The translations under genes were made by a program, and so were the position numbers. A model generated the notes under the pieces. It was given only the letters and a program-made list of their open reading frames with translations. It was not told the origin of the DNA and did not search any database. A DNA stretch of 64,000 bases from Ooceraea biroi (taxonomy: Eukaryota; Arthropoda; Insecta; Hymenoptera; Formicidae), in the NCBI RefSeq assembly GCF_003672135.1, contig NC_039507.1, positions 4,789,624-4,853,623 on the forward strand. Direction: 5' to 3'. This document shows positions 37,601 to 48,689 of the stretch, in pieces. The number at the start of each line of letters is the position of its first letter. Within the stretch, counting starts at the first letter, position 1.

Positions 37601-38758
37601 GAAGAGGTATGGTCAGAGGGATGCACCGTTAAGGGTGGCTCCGTGTGTGTACTCCTCTTCTTTTCTTGGTTCTCCTGCTTCAGTTTGTCCTACTATTGCC
37701 TCTTCGCTCTTCCTAGTTCCTTTTTTCTAGTTCTCTAATTTTGCCAACCTTTTCTCTCTCACTCTCTCACTCTCTCTTTCCCTCTCTCTTCTTTTTGTCT
37801 CCCTCCCGCGGCTTTTTGTCTTCCCCGATCAGAAAGGGTGAATTGTCTCCAAACAAATGTCAGAAGATCGTCGTGTGATCCTCGTCGCCCCCGCATACGC
37901 GAGAGGTTCCGAGAGAAGGAGAAGCGCGATCAGTCAAACGAGCAGACTGACAGGATAGCGGATAGGCAGGCAAGCGCGCGAGCAGAGAGGCGCAAGTTGC
38001 TTGTCCGTCGTTATAGTAGGAGTGAACCTGTCTAAGGGAATGGAAGTGGACTTCTGTCCGTCTGCCTTGGCCTTACGTAGATCGCCTCTCGCCGAGTGAC
38101 GCTGTCTTTGTCTATTATATTCTCCTTCGTTCCCTTTCTTTCCTCTTCTTCCTTTTCCTGCTTTCTCCCTCTTTCTTCCTGTACGGTCGTGACGCTTTCA
38201 CTCTCTCTCTCTCTTTCTCTCTTTCTTTTTTTCTTTCTCTCTTTCTCTCTAGCGTACCTCGTGCGCCCCCGGTGTATGACTGTCAGTGTATGGTACTGGC
38301 CACTCGGTCGACCGGTGCCTATATACGATTGTAAAGCCACCGAAGCACGTGGCCCGCACCCCGCTTTCGGCCAATCTTCCCCCCACCATCTTCACCCTTC
38401 CTCGTTCACCCGCGCTCTTCTTGTATACGCGCGCGCGCGCGTGTGTGTGTACATGTGTGTGATTCCTTACCTCTTCTCGTCCTCTATCCTTCCTCCTTCT
38501 CTTCGACGTCGCCTCCACCGCCACCTCCTTCGCCCATCATTTCTTCCCTCCTCCTACCTGATGATTCTCCAACGCGGCTCCTGGCCCCCACCGCTGCGAT
38601 CTAGTGGTTCAGGACTCCACGACTCATTCATAACTCCCCGCGACCGAGCAGCTACCCCACTCCAAATACTCCGTGGAGCCCCCACCATGTGCACGTAGTA
38701 GGCGCTAGTTACTGAACGATCCTAACGTCGACTCACGCTCGGTTTGCCCGTGCATCAT
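24691..38758 (-). CDS. secreted four-helix cytokine-like protein, class I cytokine gene layout
   Basis: The spliced CDS is complement(join(24691..24906, 25581..25718, 25916..26056, 31664..31908, 38737..38758)), 762 nt, 253 residues. It was reconstructed from consensus splice sites; the frame is open throughout and intron phases are 1,0,0,0. Residues 1-25 form a signal peptide: a short n-region with Arg8, a hydrophobic core at 9-23 and probable cleavage after Ser24 or Ala25. The mature chain has Cys44 and Cys185 only (one possible disulfide) and no N-x-S/T site. Four long amphipathic helices are likely at about 59-103 (A), 128-161 (B), 164-195 (C) and 214-247 (D), with a Pro/Trp-containing A-B loop (Trp112, Pro114, Pro116) and a C-D loop with Pro200 and Pro209. 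This length, fold and exon plan match long-chain class I helical cytokines, which act outside the cell on JAK/STAT-coupled receptors. In insects the receptor would be Domeless and the known ligands are Unpaired proteins. The specific family is inference; an unrelated secreted helical protein is the alternative. Confidence 0.8.
25581..25718 (-). CDS. cytokine-like gene, exon 4 (helix B, start of helix C)
   Basis: This 138 nt exon lies between acceptor GGTTTACTTTCAG and donor GTGAGT. It encodes residues 137-182, almost wholly helical (from LDEALLNAYEYLQKF to EYKLRT), with GC-rich third positions unlike the flanking intron sequence. Both ends are phase 0, and the intron to exon 3 is only 197 bp. 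Confidence 0.88.
25916..26056 (-). CDS. cytokine-like gene, exon 3 (end of helix A, A-B loop)
   Basis: This 141 nt exon is preceded by a strong acceptor (CTCTTTAACTTTGCAG) and followed by donor GTACGT. It encodes residues 90-136: the end of helix A, the loop around YEWLPGPSEIP and the start of helix B. It begins and ends in phase 0. Confidence 0.85.
27878..27918. repeat. (GAC)n/(GGC)n triplet repeat
   Basis: Four GAC-type units change into about nine GGC units. The repeat lies in intron 2 of the cytokine-like gene. Confidence 0.9.
28639..28670. repeat. (GA)16 microsatellite
   Basis: An uninterrupted GA run in intron 2 of the cytokine-like gene; it reads CT on the sense strand. Confidence 0.95.
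31664..31908 (-). CDS. cytokine-like gene, exon 2 (signal peptide and helix A)
   Basis: This 245 nt exon lies between an acceptor TTTATTTCCAG and a donor GTGAGTATT. It encodes the rest of Arg8 and residues 9-89: the hydrophobic signal core, the segment around KWVNPCG with Cys44, an acidic linker and most of helix A. In its frame there is a stop just upstream of the acceptor and no ATG, so an upstream exon is required. It ends in phase 0. Confidence 0.85.
37525..37592 (+). repeat. clustered G-runs with quadruplex potential
   Basis: The plus strand has G6, G6, G3, G6, G3 and G5-6 runs within 68 bp. Four runs with short loops meet the usual G-quadruplex pattern. They are on the template strand of the cytokine-like gene, about 1.2 kb inside intron 1. 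Confidence 0.6.
38107..38253. repeat. polypyrimidine/polypurine tract with (CT)n
   Basis: About 150 bp of the plus strand is almost wholly C and T, with a (CT)n core at about 38200-38225. It lies 0.5 kb downstream of exon 1 of the cytokine-like gene. Its low complexity creates a 200-residue Ser/Leu-rich chance frame. Confidence 0.8.
38737..38758 (-). CDS. cytokine-like gene, coding exon 1
   Basis: This 22 nt coding part encodes MMHGQTE plus the first base of Arg8 and ends at a strong donor (C|GTGAGT). The start has a good context (A at -3, ACC before ATG). I chose it because it is the only exon found upstream that supplies an in-frame ATG, ends in phase 1 as exon 2 requires, and completes a textbook signal peptide. 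Just upstream, 38777-38763 on the minus strand is a four-codon upstream ORF that would lie in the leader if transcription starts above it. A TATA-like ATATAAAAAA is at 38952-38961 but is weak evidence for a promoter. Confidence 0.6.
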
Positions 38759-41700
38759 GGTCTCATCTCCCGGGCATCCCGAATGGATACCGAGTTCCCA
38801 TACTTTTGTCAATTGGTACTTGGTAACGTGGCTAGTGACTCTTGGATCATTTATGTGCCACAGTTATCGAGAAAATTGTGATCTCATTTATTGGCCCTTT
38901 CTGATTGTCTGACAAAGTCATTTCTTAATTTCTTCAATAATTTTTTTCATTTTTTATATTTCGTTGCAGCACCTTCAATGTACATAGGAATCCAGAATAG
39001 GGACAAAAAGAATTTGATATTACAGGAAACAGAGAAATCTATGATATTTGCGATGAAGATGTGAAATAAATACTTGGATGTAAGATTTTCTACACTTTCT
39101 AAGCTTAAAGCTAATTCGTTGGGCATTATATAGGTATCGCACAGTTATCGTTTTATATTTCATATTTATTTAACCCGTGCAGTAAACGGTAGATAATAAT
39201 CTCTGTTGTCCGATAAAATCTGCGATGTCGTCAGACCTTTCCATCAGCTATATCGAACACTTGTAATGGCACATTCACTGAAGCGAATATCGGTTTGCGA
39301 GAAGTAGAGTATACAGTCTTCACTCTCATAATTATCACATAATTACGCAAAGTGTCATTGTTGGCACGCGAGCGCGCGCTTTTCCAATGCTCGTATCAGG
39401 CAGAAACGTATACGTAGTTGGCCGATTCATCTTCTTTGTGAAAATTGTGACAGTATATCGCTACATTGTGTTACGGATAAAATAAATCTGTCGACATGAG
39501 AAGGATAATTATAGCGTAGAAACAGTCCGTAGAGACGAACGTGTGCGTCAGTAGCGTGGCTGTACGCGCGATTCCGCTAATTATTGCCGTCGAAGACATG
39601 ACACCATTATCCCCAGCGTGTCGTCGAGAATCTCGTACGTTCACAACATCTTCGTAGTATCAGGTTTCGTGATCATTGCGAGAAATTCGTGGCATTAATG
39701 AACGACGTTAACAATGATGGGCTGCGATTTTCCTCTTTCCTCTCTTTGTCTCTCTCTTTCTCTCTATTATCGTGGCTACGTCAAAACGTGCGTTTTACGC
39801 GCGTTTCCGTAGACGTAACACTACTGATAGTACTGACAATGACGTTGATAGTGGTTGATTGTGACGTTGCATCGTCTCGCCGTGTAACCACATGCAACCA
39901 CACTTTATGTCATGTCAGTGCTTGAAAATAAAATTTAGTATCGTATTGTCGAAGATTACAACGAATGTATGGATATCGCTTTTTTTCTTCCTTTTTGCGA
40001 ACTTGTCGGAATCGTATCTCATTATGCATGTTATCTTATTCCGTAGGACTGACACCGGATGATTGATAGAAAATATTTGCTTCTGAAATTAGCAATTGTA
40101 ACTAATTCGCGATTAGCAGCTTTTACATGTCTCTTTACCGTATAAAATAATGCGATCATCGTATTAGGTATTATCGATTAACACCGATCAGGATGCGGTC
40201 AATCAAAGTATGCGTGTGACGCCGGTCCAACTCTTTTGCGGGACGCGGGAAGATTGTCGGCGGGTCAAGTGGTCCTCACTTCTCCTCACGCGCTTCAAAT
40301 CTTCCTACCACGGCATACGTGGTATCCCCACCAAAACCTATGTTCGTATCCTCTTTTACCTCCCACTTGGAGTCAATGATGACGTTTCCTTTCACTGACT
40401 CTCGAATGCGTACAAACGTACGCCACTGGAAGCCCGCGTTTGTAACACGCCGCTCGCGCGTCCGAAAAGAATGGACTTCCTGGGAATAGGCGCCGGATCC
40501 TCGGGGCAAGATAGGATTCCATCTGACAAATATTTTCGGGGAATCTAGTCTAGCAATCCGGATGCGTCAATTATAGAGTTAGATGAACAGATTCCAAAGA
40601 GATTCCTCTATTAATTATTGTAATACCACGCACGCGCGCGTCCGATATTACGTAATTTTTGACAAGTCAATTGTATAATTACATAATTATATAATTATCT
40701 TTGATAAAATATCGAGATATATCGAGATGAGTGACTTGTCGAGATAAAATATTGTATGCATTTTTATTGATGTGTTTAATTATTAGTACAATAATTATTT
40801 CTAATTATTTATGTGTAAAGTAAAAATATTACAGAAAGTTAGTTTGGAGTCAAATAACTGTTAAAACAATTTGCTATATGTCTGTTAGAAAACTACGTGG
40901 ATAATGTAATACAACATGGTATCCGAGTTACATCAGCACTCGTTCGAAAACGCGAACTATAAGTTTGTAGATTTCGGTGTCAGCGATTGCACCAGGTAAT
41001 GTAATCGAACAGGGAAAAATTTTATTGATCGAAATCTCTCTTCCATTCAGAATTGCAATGAATTTTCGATTACTTATTCTCATCTCAAAAATTTTTGGCA
41101 TGAGTCGTTCATTATTTGCTTCTTCTTGCATCATCTTAAAAATATGTTAAGAAGGTAGTGACGTCGTAATTCTCCAAAGTTCCGTGAACGCAACAGGTCG
41201 ACACATGTTTCAACACGTCACGTTCAATTTTCGGGTCAGGTACCGGAAATATACTAGAAACCTTGATGTAACTATCAAATACACTTTTATGTAGCATAAT
41301 GCAGAAATAATGCATCTATATGTTATTCAAACATTTCGTTGATTTATTTACGCAGAGATTTAAAGATTTAGACATAGAGATTTCATAGAAGGTCTAAGAA
41401 TTTTTACTTCTCCCACGATTTTTAATGTTTGCTTGAATAAAAAGGTAGTGTTTTGCTAATTTTGCAATAATTATTTAACTTGTAAACAAAATTGTCGTAC
41501 AATTGTCTTATACCATCACGATCAGACTGCAATTTCTTGCGTTTCTATCTGTAGCAAGTAGTCGTATCATACGTGTGGAACTTAGCGTTATTTACACGAA
41601 TGTCGATAAAAAGCACGTGGCACTATTGATAAAGCAACGTGGCATACGGCACGAAGGCATGACTACCGGAAGAGTCGTCAGTGAACGACCTAGGTTAATA

Positions 41701-43720
41701 AGGTAGCGTGTGCTATTAAAGGAGTGAATGCCGAACGGCTTGTGAAATTTTGCGATACGGATCTGTGCGATGTGCAATAAATAATTGATGACAATTACTC
41801 GCCACTTAAATACAATTTCAGTTAGAAAAAGTGATAATATCCTATTTCCTCATATCTTGTCTATCTCATATCGTTTCGGAAAATGGGATCCTACCTGATT
41901 TACTTGCACGTCGCTTCGCGTATTTAGCTAATAAAGAAGCGTAGACGAATGACACATTGCATTCGGAGACGCATTTTAATTTGAGGAATGCTCTACGTGA
42001 CGGCTCTCACGGTTTCGTTTGTCAACTCCGCGTAAGATCACGCATTGTGCGAAGGCACTACGTGCTCGTGATACAACGTGGTGGGACAGTGTATGGGAAG
42101 ATGACAACGTGATAAAAAAGCTGCGTGCACATTGCGTATGTAAAGCATGAGTATGAACATTGTAAGAAAATGATTGTAGAGATTTGTGATAAAGTCAGAC
42201 AATCATGAAATAAATTTGCGCAACTGTCCGCTATTAATTTTGCGCAGATATTTGCAGATAATGAAAATAAAGAATGGAAAGGTGGAATTGTAATAATAAA
42301 AATCTGCACGACAGAACTTGGTACGTGTTATGTCCTGCTCATAAAATATGTTCCAGCACCTTGCACTGCTATTTTTTATTTATCACGCATGATATGAAGC
42401 CGGTGCGTCTCCTTCTTCGAACGTACGTGATTTTTTAGTGACAATATAAGAAAAACATTACAGTGTATATCAAAAATGAGTAGAATGCTTAAGGAATTTC
42501 CGCGCAAAAGTATTTTTTTCATGGTAGACGATCTCGTATGAATTTTGATATAGGTATCATCCTGAGAATCACAAGGCTGAAATTATACAAAAAATTTTCC
42601 ATCCTTCCAGTAATTATTTTCATTCTTAGCTTCATATCATTTCTTGTAATGTACTTGTGTGTTGTACAGTGCCCAGTAATGATAGGATAAATGCTTTCAC
42701 TATCTATAAATGTGCGATAACACATGTCGCGATTTATACTAGATAGATAATACATAAATGAACATAATAATTAATTAAAAATTACTAAATACATATAATA
42801 TAATTCATCATCTATTTATCTTACTTCGTTCTGTCTCTAACGTTGCTAACGTAAGATGGATAATGGTTCTTATTTTAAGAATCCGGCCGTGATTCGTGAC
42901 GACAGTATCGCACTTCCCGGCATTAGCATATGCTATTTCCTTCCGTTTAAAGTTCACGATAGGACAAAGTTAAGTGGTGACTGGACCGGCGAATTGACGC
43001 AGAAAGCGTAGCGCGGTCGCGTGGCCCGCAAGAAAAAATGGAGCAAGAGCCAAGCGGAACGTCCTGCTTGATTAATGAGTCAATGCATTTATTGTTTCGC
43101 TGGAAACGCGCGCGTTTTCCGTCGAAAACAGAGCGCGCGCGGGCCTCGTGTAACTGACGAATCTATCCCTGTCGACTTCTACAAGATTGACACATAGGGC
43201 TCGTTACTTATGGAAATTAGTCTAATTCCGTATCGCGGCTGGCCATTATGCTCATAGTCACGCATCAACGCGTAATGCCCATCATCATAGCCGATAATCA
43301 CTTCGATGGAAACACAAGAGGAGAATTGCGCGCAACGAACACGTGTGCAGCGCCGCGGAATGGAAAACGAGATATTGTTCCACAAGGCAACAGCCTCACA
43401 AAATTGTGTAATGTAATATGTACATATATATATGCGAAACGTGTACACCCGGTACACGCGTACTTGCATAAATGGTTTCACGTGTGTATTCCAATCTCTC
43501 AGTACAGGAAGGAAACAGATTTACTATGGATGTGATCGGAGCCTGTCTATTTAGCGATGATCATTAATGATGTTGTAATTACATGTTACGTGTGCATGGA
43601 ACATTAATTGATGCTGCTTTAGACGACAAAATATGTGCAAAATGTTTGTTAAGTGCAACTCGTGCAGGAATCCCTGCAAAACAGATATCTAACATAATAA
43701 CGATTGGAAATACTTTGAGC
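38759..43720. other. upstream flank of the cytokine-like gene, no gene seen
   Basis: This 5 kb region presumably includes the promoter and 5' leader of the minus-strand gene starting at 38758. No additional exon could be joined, and no canonical TTCnnnGAA STAT site was noticed in the first few hundred bases. A 68-residue minus frame at 40928-41134 is protein-like but AT-driven. Short palindromic AT sequence with GACAAGTCA/TGACTTGTC ends is at about 40663-40730. Confidence 0.45.
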
Positions 43721-43971
43721 AAAGGGAGTTGTCAGAATCAGTTTTGTAAATTTTTGCAGACCAAACTTCCAATTCCAGGACTGTCTATAGATCTCCTTGA
43801 CAAATGCCTAAGTGGAAATCCAAGAGTAAAGTTTTTGGAAATGCTTTGAGCATCCAAAAACTTTACTCTTGGATTTCCACTTAGGCATTTGTCAAGGAGA
43901 TCTATAGACAGTCCTGGAATTGGAAATTTGGTCTGCAAAAATGTACAAAACTGATTTTGACAATTCCCTTT
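43721..43971. repeat. 119 bp near-perfect inverted repeat, candidate long hairpin RNA locus
   Basis: The left arm 43721-43839 and right arm 43853-43971 are inverse complements with four differences, all in the outer part; the inner 70 or so base pairs are identical. The 13 nt loop (43840-43852) contains TGCT...AGCA and can itself pair. In RNA two of the four differences become G:U pairs. The arms have no flanking terminal-repeat element and read through a protein-like open frame (for example KLPIPGLSIDLLDKCLSG), as if part of a coding sequence had been copied and inverted. Such structures in insects can give rise to Dicer-2-processed hairpin siRNAs; that function is inference. A recent inverted duplication without function is the alternative. 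Confidence 0.85.
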
Positions 43972-44038
43972 GATCTTTGAGTTTAGCTAAAAACCTAACA
44001 GCGACACAGCGTTTGAAGATAATATCAACAGATAATGT

Positions 44039-44075
44039 TCTATAATCTTCTATAATCCTCTATAATCCTCTATAA
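44039..44075 (+). repeat. 10 bp tandem repeat, about 3.5 copies
   Basis: The unit TATAATCCTC is repeated with one substitution in the first copy, just outside the hairpin locus. Confidence 0.85.
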
Positions 44076-44402
44076 ACGGAGTATCAAACCGCTTAAACCG
44101 CTGTTTAGTAGATCGTGCAGATCGTAAAAGTTAATCTCTTAAGGAGGATACTTGGTGTGAAATACTAAAGAGATATTGAAAGAGGTAAGTCATGTAGAAG
44201 AGGTAAGCATTGTGTTGCAACGAGAAAATGTAGAAGATATACTTTAACAAACACCGTTCTTATTTGTCAGGGTTGACGACGCTATTGTACTCGAGCGTGC
44301 CGAAACGCTTTGAAATATCGCATAAAGCCGCAAGAAATTGCATCGTCCCATGCATTCTAAAGATAAATAATCAGGTGGAAAATTAAAAACAAAATTTACG
44401 AT

Positions 44403-44428
44403 GAGAGAGAGAGAGAGAGAGAGAGAGA
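44403..44428. repeat. (GA)13 microsatellite
   Basis: An uninterrupted GA run with no coding context. Confidence 0.95.
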
Positions 44429-47400
44429 AGACAAGACTTTTATCGCAATCAATAATACACGTATTGACCCAAAATAAGATGAACTTAGAATGAATTTTAA
44501 AATCTTGCAAGCGTATAACTATTCATTGTTTCTACACTATACGGAGCAGCGAATAATCCGATAAAAACGAATATTACGCAACCGAAAGCTATTAAAGTGA
44601 GCTCGTGAGATCGTGCGGTAGTCTCGTATGTCTACCGCAGCGTTCATCGTAAAATATGCGAGATTTACTTAGAATCTTATGCTATTTTTTCAGATAATGT
44701 CGTTCCAAATAACATAATGCCTTGTTAATTCGTCCACCTAGCGAGGCTTCCCACGATAACGAATTCATGTGTCGCTTATATCATGTTTAAGATTAATTTA
44801 CATATTTGGCGTGGCGCTCTGGATCGCGTATGAATCATGACGTTAATTCTGGAAAGAATGCGCAAGATTTTGAGTCATTAGCGGAGGGAATGTATAGCAA
44901 GGTAACACGTTATAATTGTGTGCTATCACGCGTAACACCTTGTATGCACAGTTTCATATTTATAATCTTTCTAATTGTCAAATCATTATCGTTGCTGAAA
45001 AGTACATTGTTTTTTATAATATTTATTAGGCATTTTTAAAAAATTCACAAGTGAGAAAGCAGAATTTAAATTCTCATTCATATGAAAGCCAATTTTAGTT
45101 GTAGCTAGAAATTGGAACTTTGGAAATTGGAAATCTGGAAAGTGAACATTTCCAAATTGTTAATTACAAAGCATTGATCGCGTTCAATAGAAACGTCTAT
45201 AACACTATAACAAACGACATAGGGGGCAATAAGCTAAATCGATCGCGCATCGCGGTGCTCGCGAAGGAGTTCATCGTACTCGATCGTAATCTCGCCGACG
45301 AGGAGGATACATGAGAGAGGACCTGGAGCCGCAACCGGTTGCGATTTTGCGCGCGGCATTACGCGAGCGGGCGCATTCGAGGCGCGTACGAGCGCGCGCG
45401 CTAAAAAGCGGCGTTTAACTGTCCGAAGTGAAAAAGGGCGGGGGTAATTTTTCGAAAGAGGCAATTATCGATTCGTGTGGTCCCCGCGATGGTGGCAGTT
45501 GCAAGAAGCGGATAGAGACATCGGTCACATTCCATGGGTACGAAAGGCACGCCGGGATCCCGATAGGGACCATGGTCTCCATCTCTCTCTTTCTCTTCTC
45601 TTTCTCTCTCCTTCTCTTTATCTCGCTCTTATTCTACTTAACAGTTCGGCCACCGCGGGGACCACCCAGGCCCACTCTTCTCATGCCGCGCGCAATATTC
45701 AATGATCAGATATATCCATGAAGACGAAAGCCAAAAAAATAACGGATCAACCGAGGCTGAGGCAGGAATCGGTCAAAAAGTGTAGAGAGCTCTACGACTT
45801 TTGGCGAGTCTGCCGGCCAACTAGAAATATGTATGCGCAGTTGTTAGGACACCGTGGAATCTGATAGGCGCGTAGAGAGAAAGTTATGGCGCAGGTCTCA
45901 AGCCGCCGGTATGAGGGATGCAGATCTAACGACCAGAAAGGTTCAGCGGAAGATGTTACACTGGACAATAATGGAATAGCGCTATTTTATTCTTCACAAT
46001 ACGGTAAATATACTAGCCGTCATAATTTTATATCTATGTATAAAATACACTTGCGCAATTTCGACTGACAATTTTGAAATGCGTTTTCGGGAATAATGAA
46101 TTAAACGATTATATATGCAATATAATATATGCAATACATTTTATCATTTCATTATATATGTATATCGGTAAAAATTATGTCTTACCGTCTTGAAGAAAGC
46201 GGGAAAACTTAAAAATTTCTCGGGACGTGACGTCAACAGTCATTTATCCCAGTGTTCATGACAATTAGCTCTCACATGTCAGACGATGCGTTGGTTAATG
46301 CAACTGTTGACGTAAAAGCGTTTTCGTCGTATCCTGACGAAATGTAAGAAGCTAAGCAAGTTATCGTGAATTTTGTGGCAATGCAGCAATGCGCTCGGAA
46401 AATCCGGAGTTTGAAGGTTGGCTGGATTCGTTCGCTCTCGAAACTCAACGACGTTACGATACATGCAGCAATAAAAACAAAAGGATGTGCATGATGTATT
46501 ACTAACACATCGGGGAGTAAACTTGAATGTTTATGATATTATATTAATTATCGGGAAGTCCGTACTTCTTGTTGCAACTGCCAGGCAAATCAATCAAATT
46601 GAATGAACAATTTTTTTTATCATTAGATTACTTTCTATAAACGTTTCTAGATATAATTAGGATCATTAATTGAAGAAAATTTGAAGAAGTTTATAGTAAT
46701 GAAAAAAGAGGATACATTCCAAATGTAATGCATCAAATCGTCAATATAATATTCGTGCCGTGCTATATTTATGGGACAAGCCGGAAGTTTGTTCTTGTAC
46801 GATCGGTTCTTATCTTATTCTGGTTCCGGTCGATCTAACTTTCGGATTGGATTTCAACTCTCGAAACTGCACTGTCGACTTAACAACAAACTGGTACCCT
46901 TAGGTGCTATTTTAGTTGATTTCAAGTACAGCACGGTTGGAACGGTGAACATATCTTATGCTTAAAGTGCATCTCAAAGTGCGGCCGCGATTGCCAGACA
47001 TCGAAACGTTTGCATATAGTTGAACATCACAGATGATACGCATATCTTTGTTAATTTTGACGAAAGTATTTTATTAATTCTTATAATATTATCGATGTAT
47101 ATAATTTTAGATTATATACGTCTATAAGTATAGAGTTTGATAAATAAAACTCAAATTCTACATTTTGCATCAAGCGTCATAATCAATTTGTATTTATTAG
47201 CACTCAATGCAAAGTATTTCCTAAATCGCTTCGTAATCGCATGGCAATTCTTTCAGCGAGAGAATCAAATACAAGTAATCCAAATGCGAATGCCCTTTCA
47301 GATTCACTCGAATAACCCGTATAGTGTGAATCAATCCTTAAGGAGCCATACTTCCTCCAATCTTTGATTCACGCACGCCTTCGTCTTGTCTGGTCGTAAC

Positions 47401-48616
47401 CGTCTGCTATTATTTTTAGCGCGTGATCACTACGCCGCATTACGACGAGGAGAAAGGAGCAAGGGGAGAAGGAGGAGGAGGAACGTTTGTAAGACGGCTC
47501 TAATGCCGACCGAGTATATTAGATCATCCCGCAGGCTTGGCTTGCATAATTATCGGCTTCTCTGTCACCAAAGGCCGACCCGCGTACAACACCGTTGTGT
47601 TGCACTTACCGCACCCTCCAACGAAGCACTCATCAACATGGTATGCGCAAAAATGAACATTGTATGTGTGTGAGGCTCGTGCGAAATCATACATAAAATT
47701 TGAAAGCTACTATTTTTGATGGATAGGCGAGTTGACATTTCAATTCAAATTGAGCTGTCAGCGCAAATGGATTATTATTATTAGAATTATGATTATAAAA
47801 TCGTGAAACATTGATAGATAATATTAAAGACTATTTAGAATATTATTTAGAAAAATTATCACATATAAATTATATTGTGTATTAGATAAAAAAATTATAT
47901 CGTGTGCTACTATGTTACATCAATTATAACATTACCTAGAAAATTTTAGTCAAACGGTATTTTTCTACGCATTTACATATATATCTTGCAAAGATCAGGA
48001 TATAAATACGCGATATGCTTGTATGTTATTAATCAAGAAGATTCATCGATTTAAAGATACGCGAGCGCAATGACACATGTGGAAACTCCTACGATCATTG
48101 AGTACTCTCTCAAGTCTAGTTGGTAAGTTACGAGGAAAGATCTTTCATTACGCGAATAACAATGCATTGTAAGAAAGTCCTGCCAGGATTTTCCAATTAT
48201 GTCACGAGACACTTGTATTTTTGTATTAACAATTGCCAAAGAGTCCGGTTGACCAGAGGATTGAAGATAAAAAATTTAATTGATTATAGTTGAGAGCAAT
48301 CAGCACTTTGTCAGTAAAAAATTCGATTATTAATGATAGTTTTTACACATGTTCATCGTAAGGATCTTTCTTCTAAGCAAACGACTCATTGTGTTTAGTC
48401 ATATTTCTACCTATTAATGTACATTAAAAAATTATTGATAACATAATGTAATGTCATTATATAGTTTTATTGATATTTAACTCAATTTACAACGGTGTAT
48501 TAAACGGCTCAAGAGTCTTTCCATCACAAAAATCAAGCACATTTGTATTGACCATAAATGAAATTATCAAATTACCTTGCGCAACTACCTTGGTATTATC
48601 ATACAAAGCAACTGCG

Positions 48617-48689
48617 CTCGGGTAGTACCCGAATTCGTAAGTAGTAGAATGAATTTGCAATAGCCAAATAAATTCGGGTATTACCCGAG
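48617..48689. repeat. 73 bp short inverted-repeat hairpin
   Basis: The ends CTCGGGTAGTACCCGAATT and AATTCGGGTATTACCCGAG are inverse complements with one mismatch over 19 bp, and each arm is itself nearly palindromic (CGGGTA..TACCCG). It is probably a very short MITE or a solo end pair; no coding frame is present. Confidence 0.7.

Larger units (their letters stand above)
31909..38736 (-). other. intron 1 of the cytokine-like gene (6.8 kb)
   Basis: The exon-1-proximal 1.5 kb is unusual: G-runs at 37525-37592, a long pyrimidine tract at 37740-38260 (purine on the sense strand) and CG/GT repeats at 38430-38460. Large first introns commonly hold enhancers of cytokine and developmental genes; that role is inference here. 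Several open frames (33174-33602, 37182-37730, 38096-38698) are explained by base composition. Confidence 0.6.

Noticed and set aside
38096..38698. 200-codon plus-strand frame
   Set aside because: It is a Ser/Leu/Phe-rich translation of the (CT)n pyrimidine tract, inside intron 1 of the minus-strand gene.
40928..41134. 68-codon minus frame with protein-like sequence
   Set aside because: Ile/Lys/Asn-rich as expected from AT-rich DNA, with no splice context or family.
43583..43938. Two overlapping small ORFs on opposite strands (43583-43849 plus, 43738-43938 minus)
   Set aside because: They are the two arms of the inverted repeat read in each direction, not two genes.
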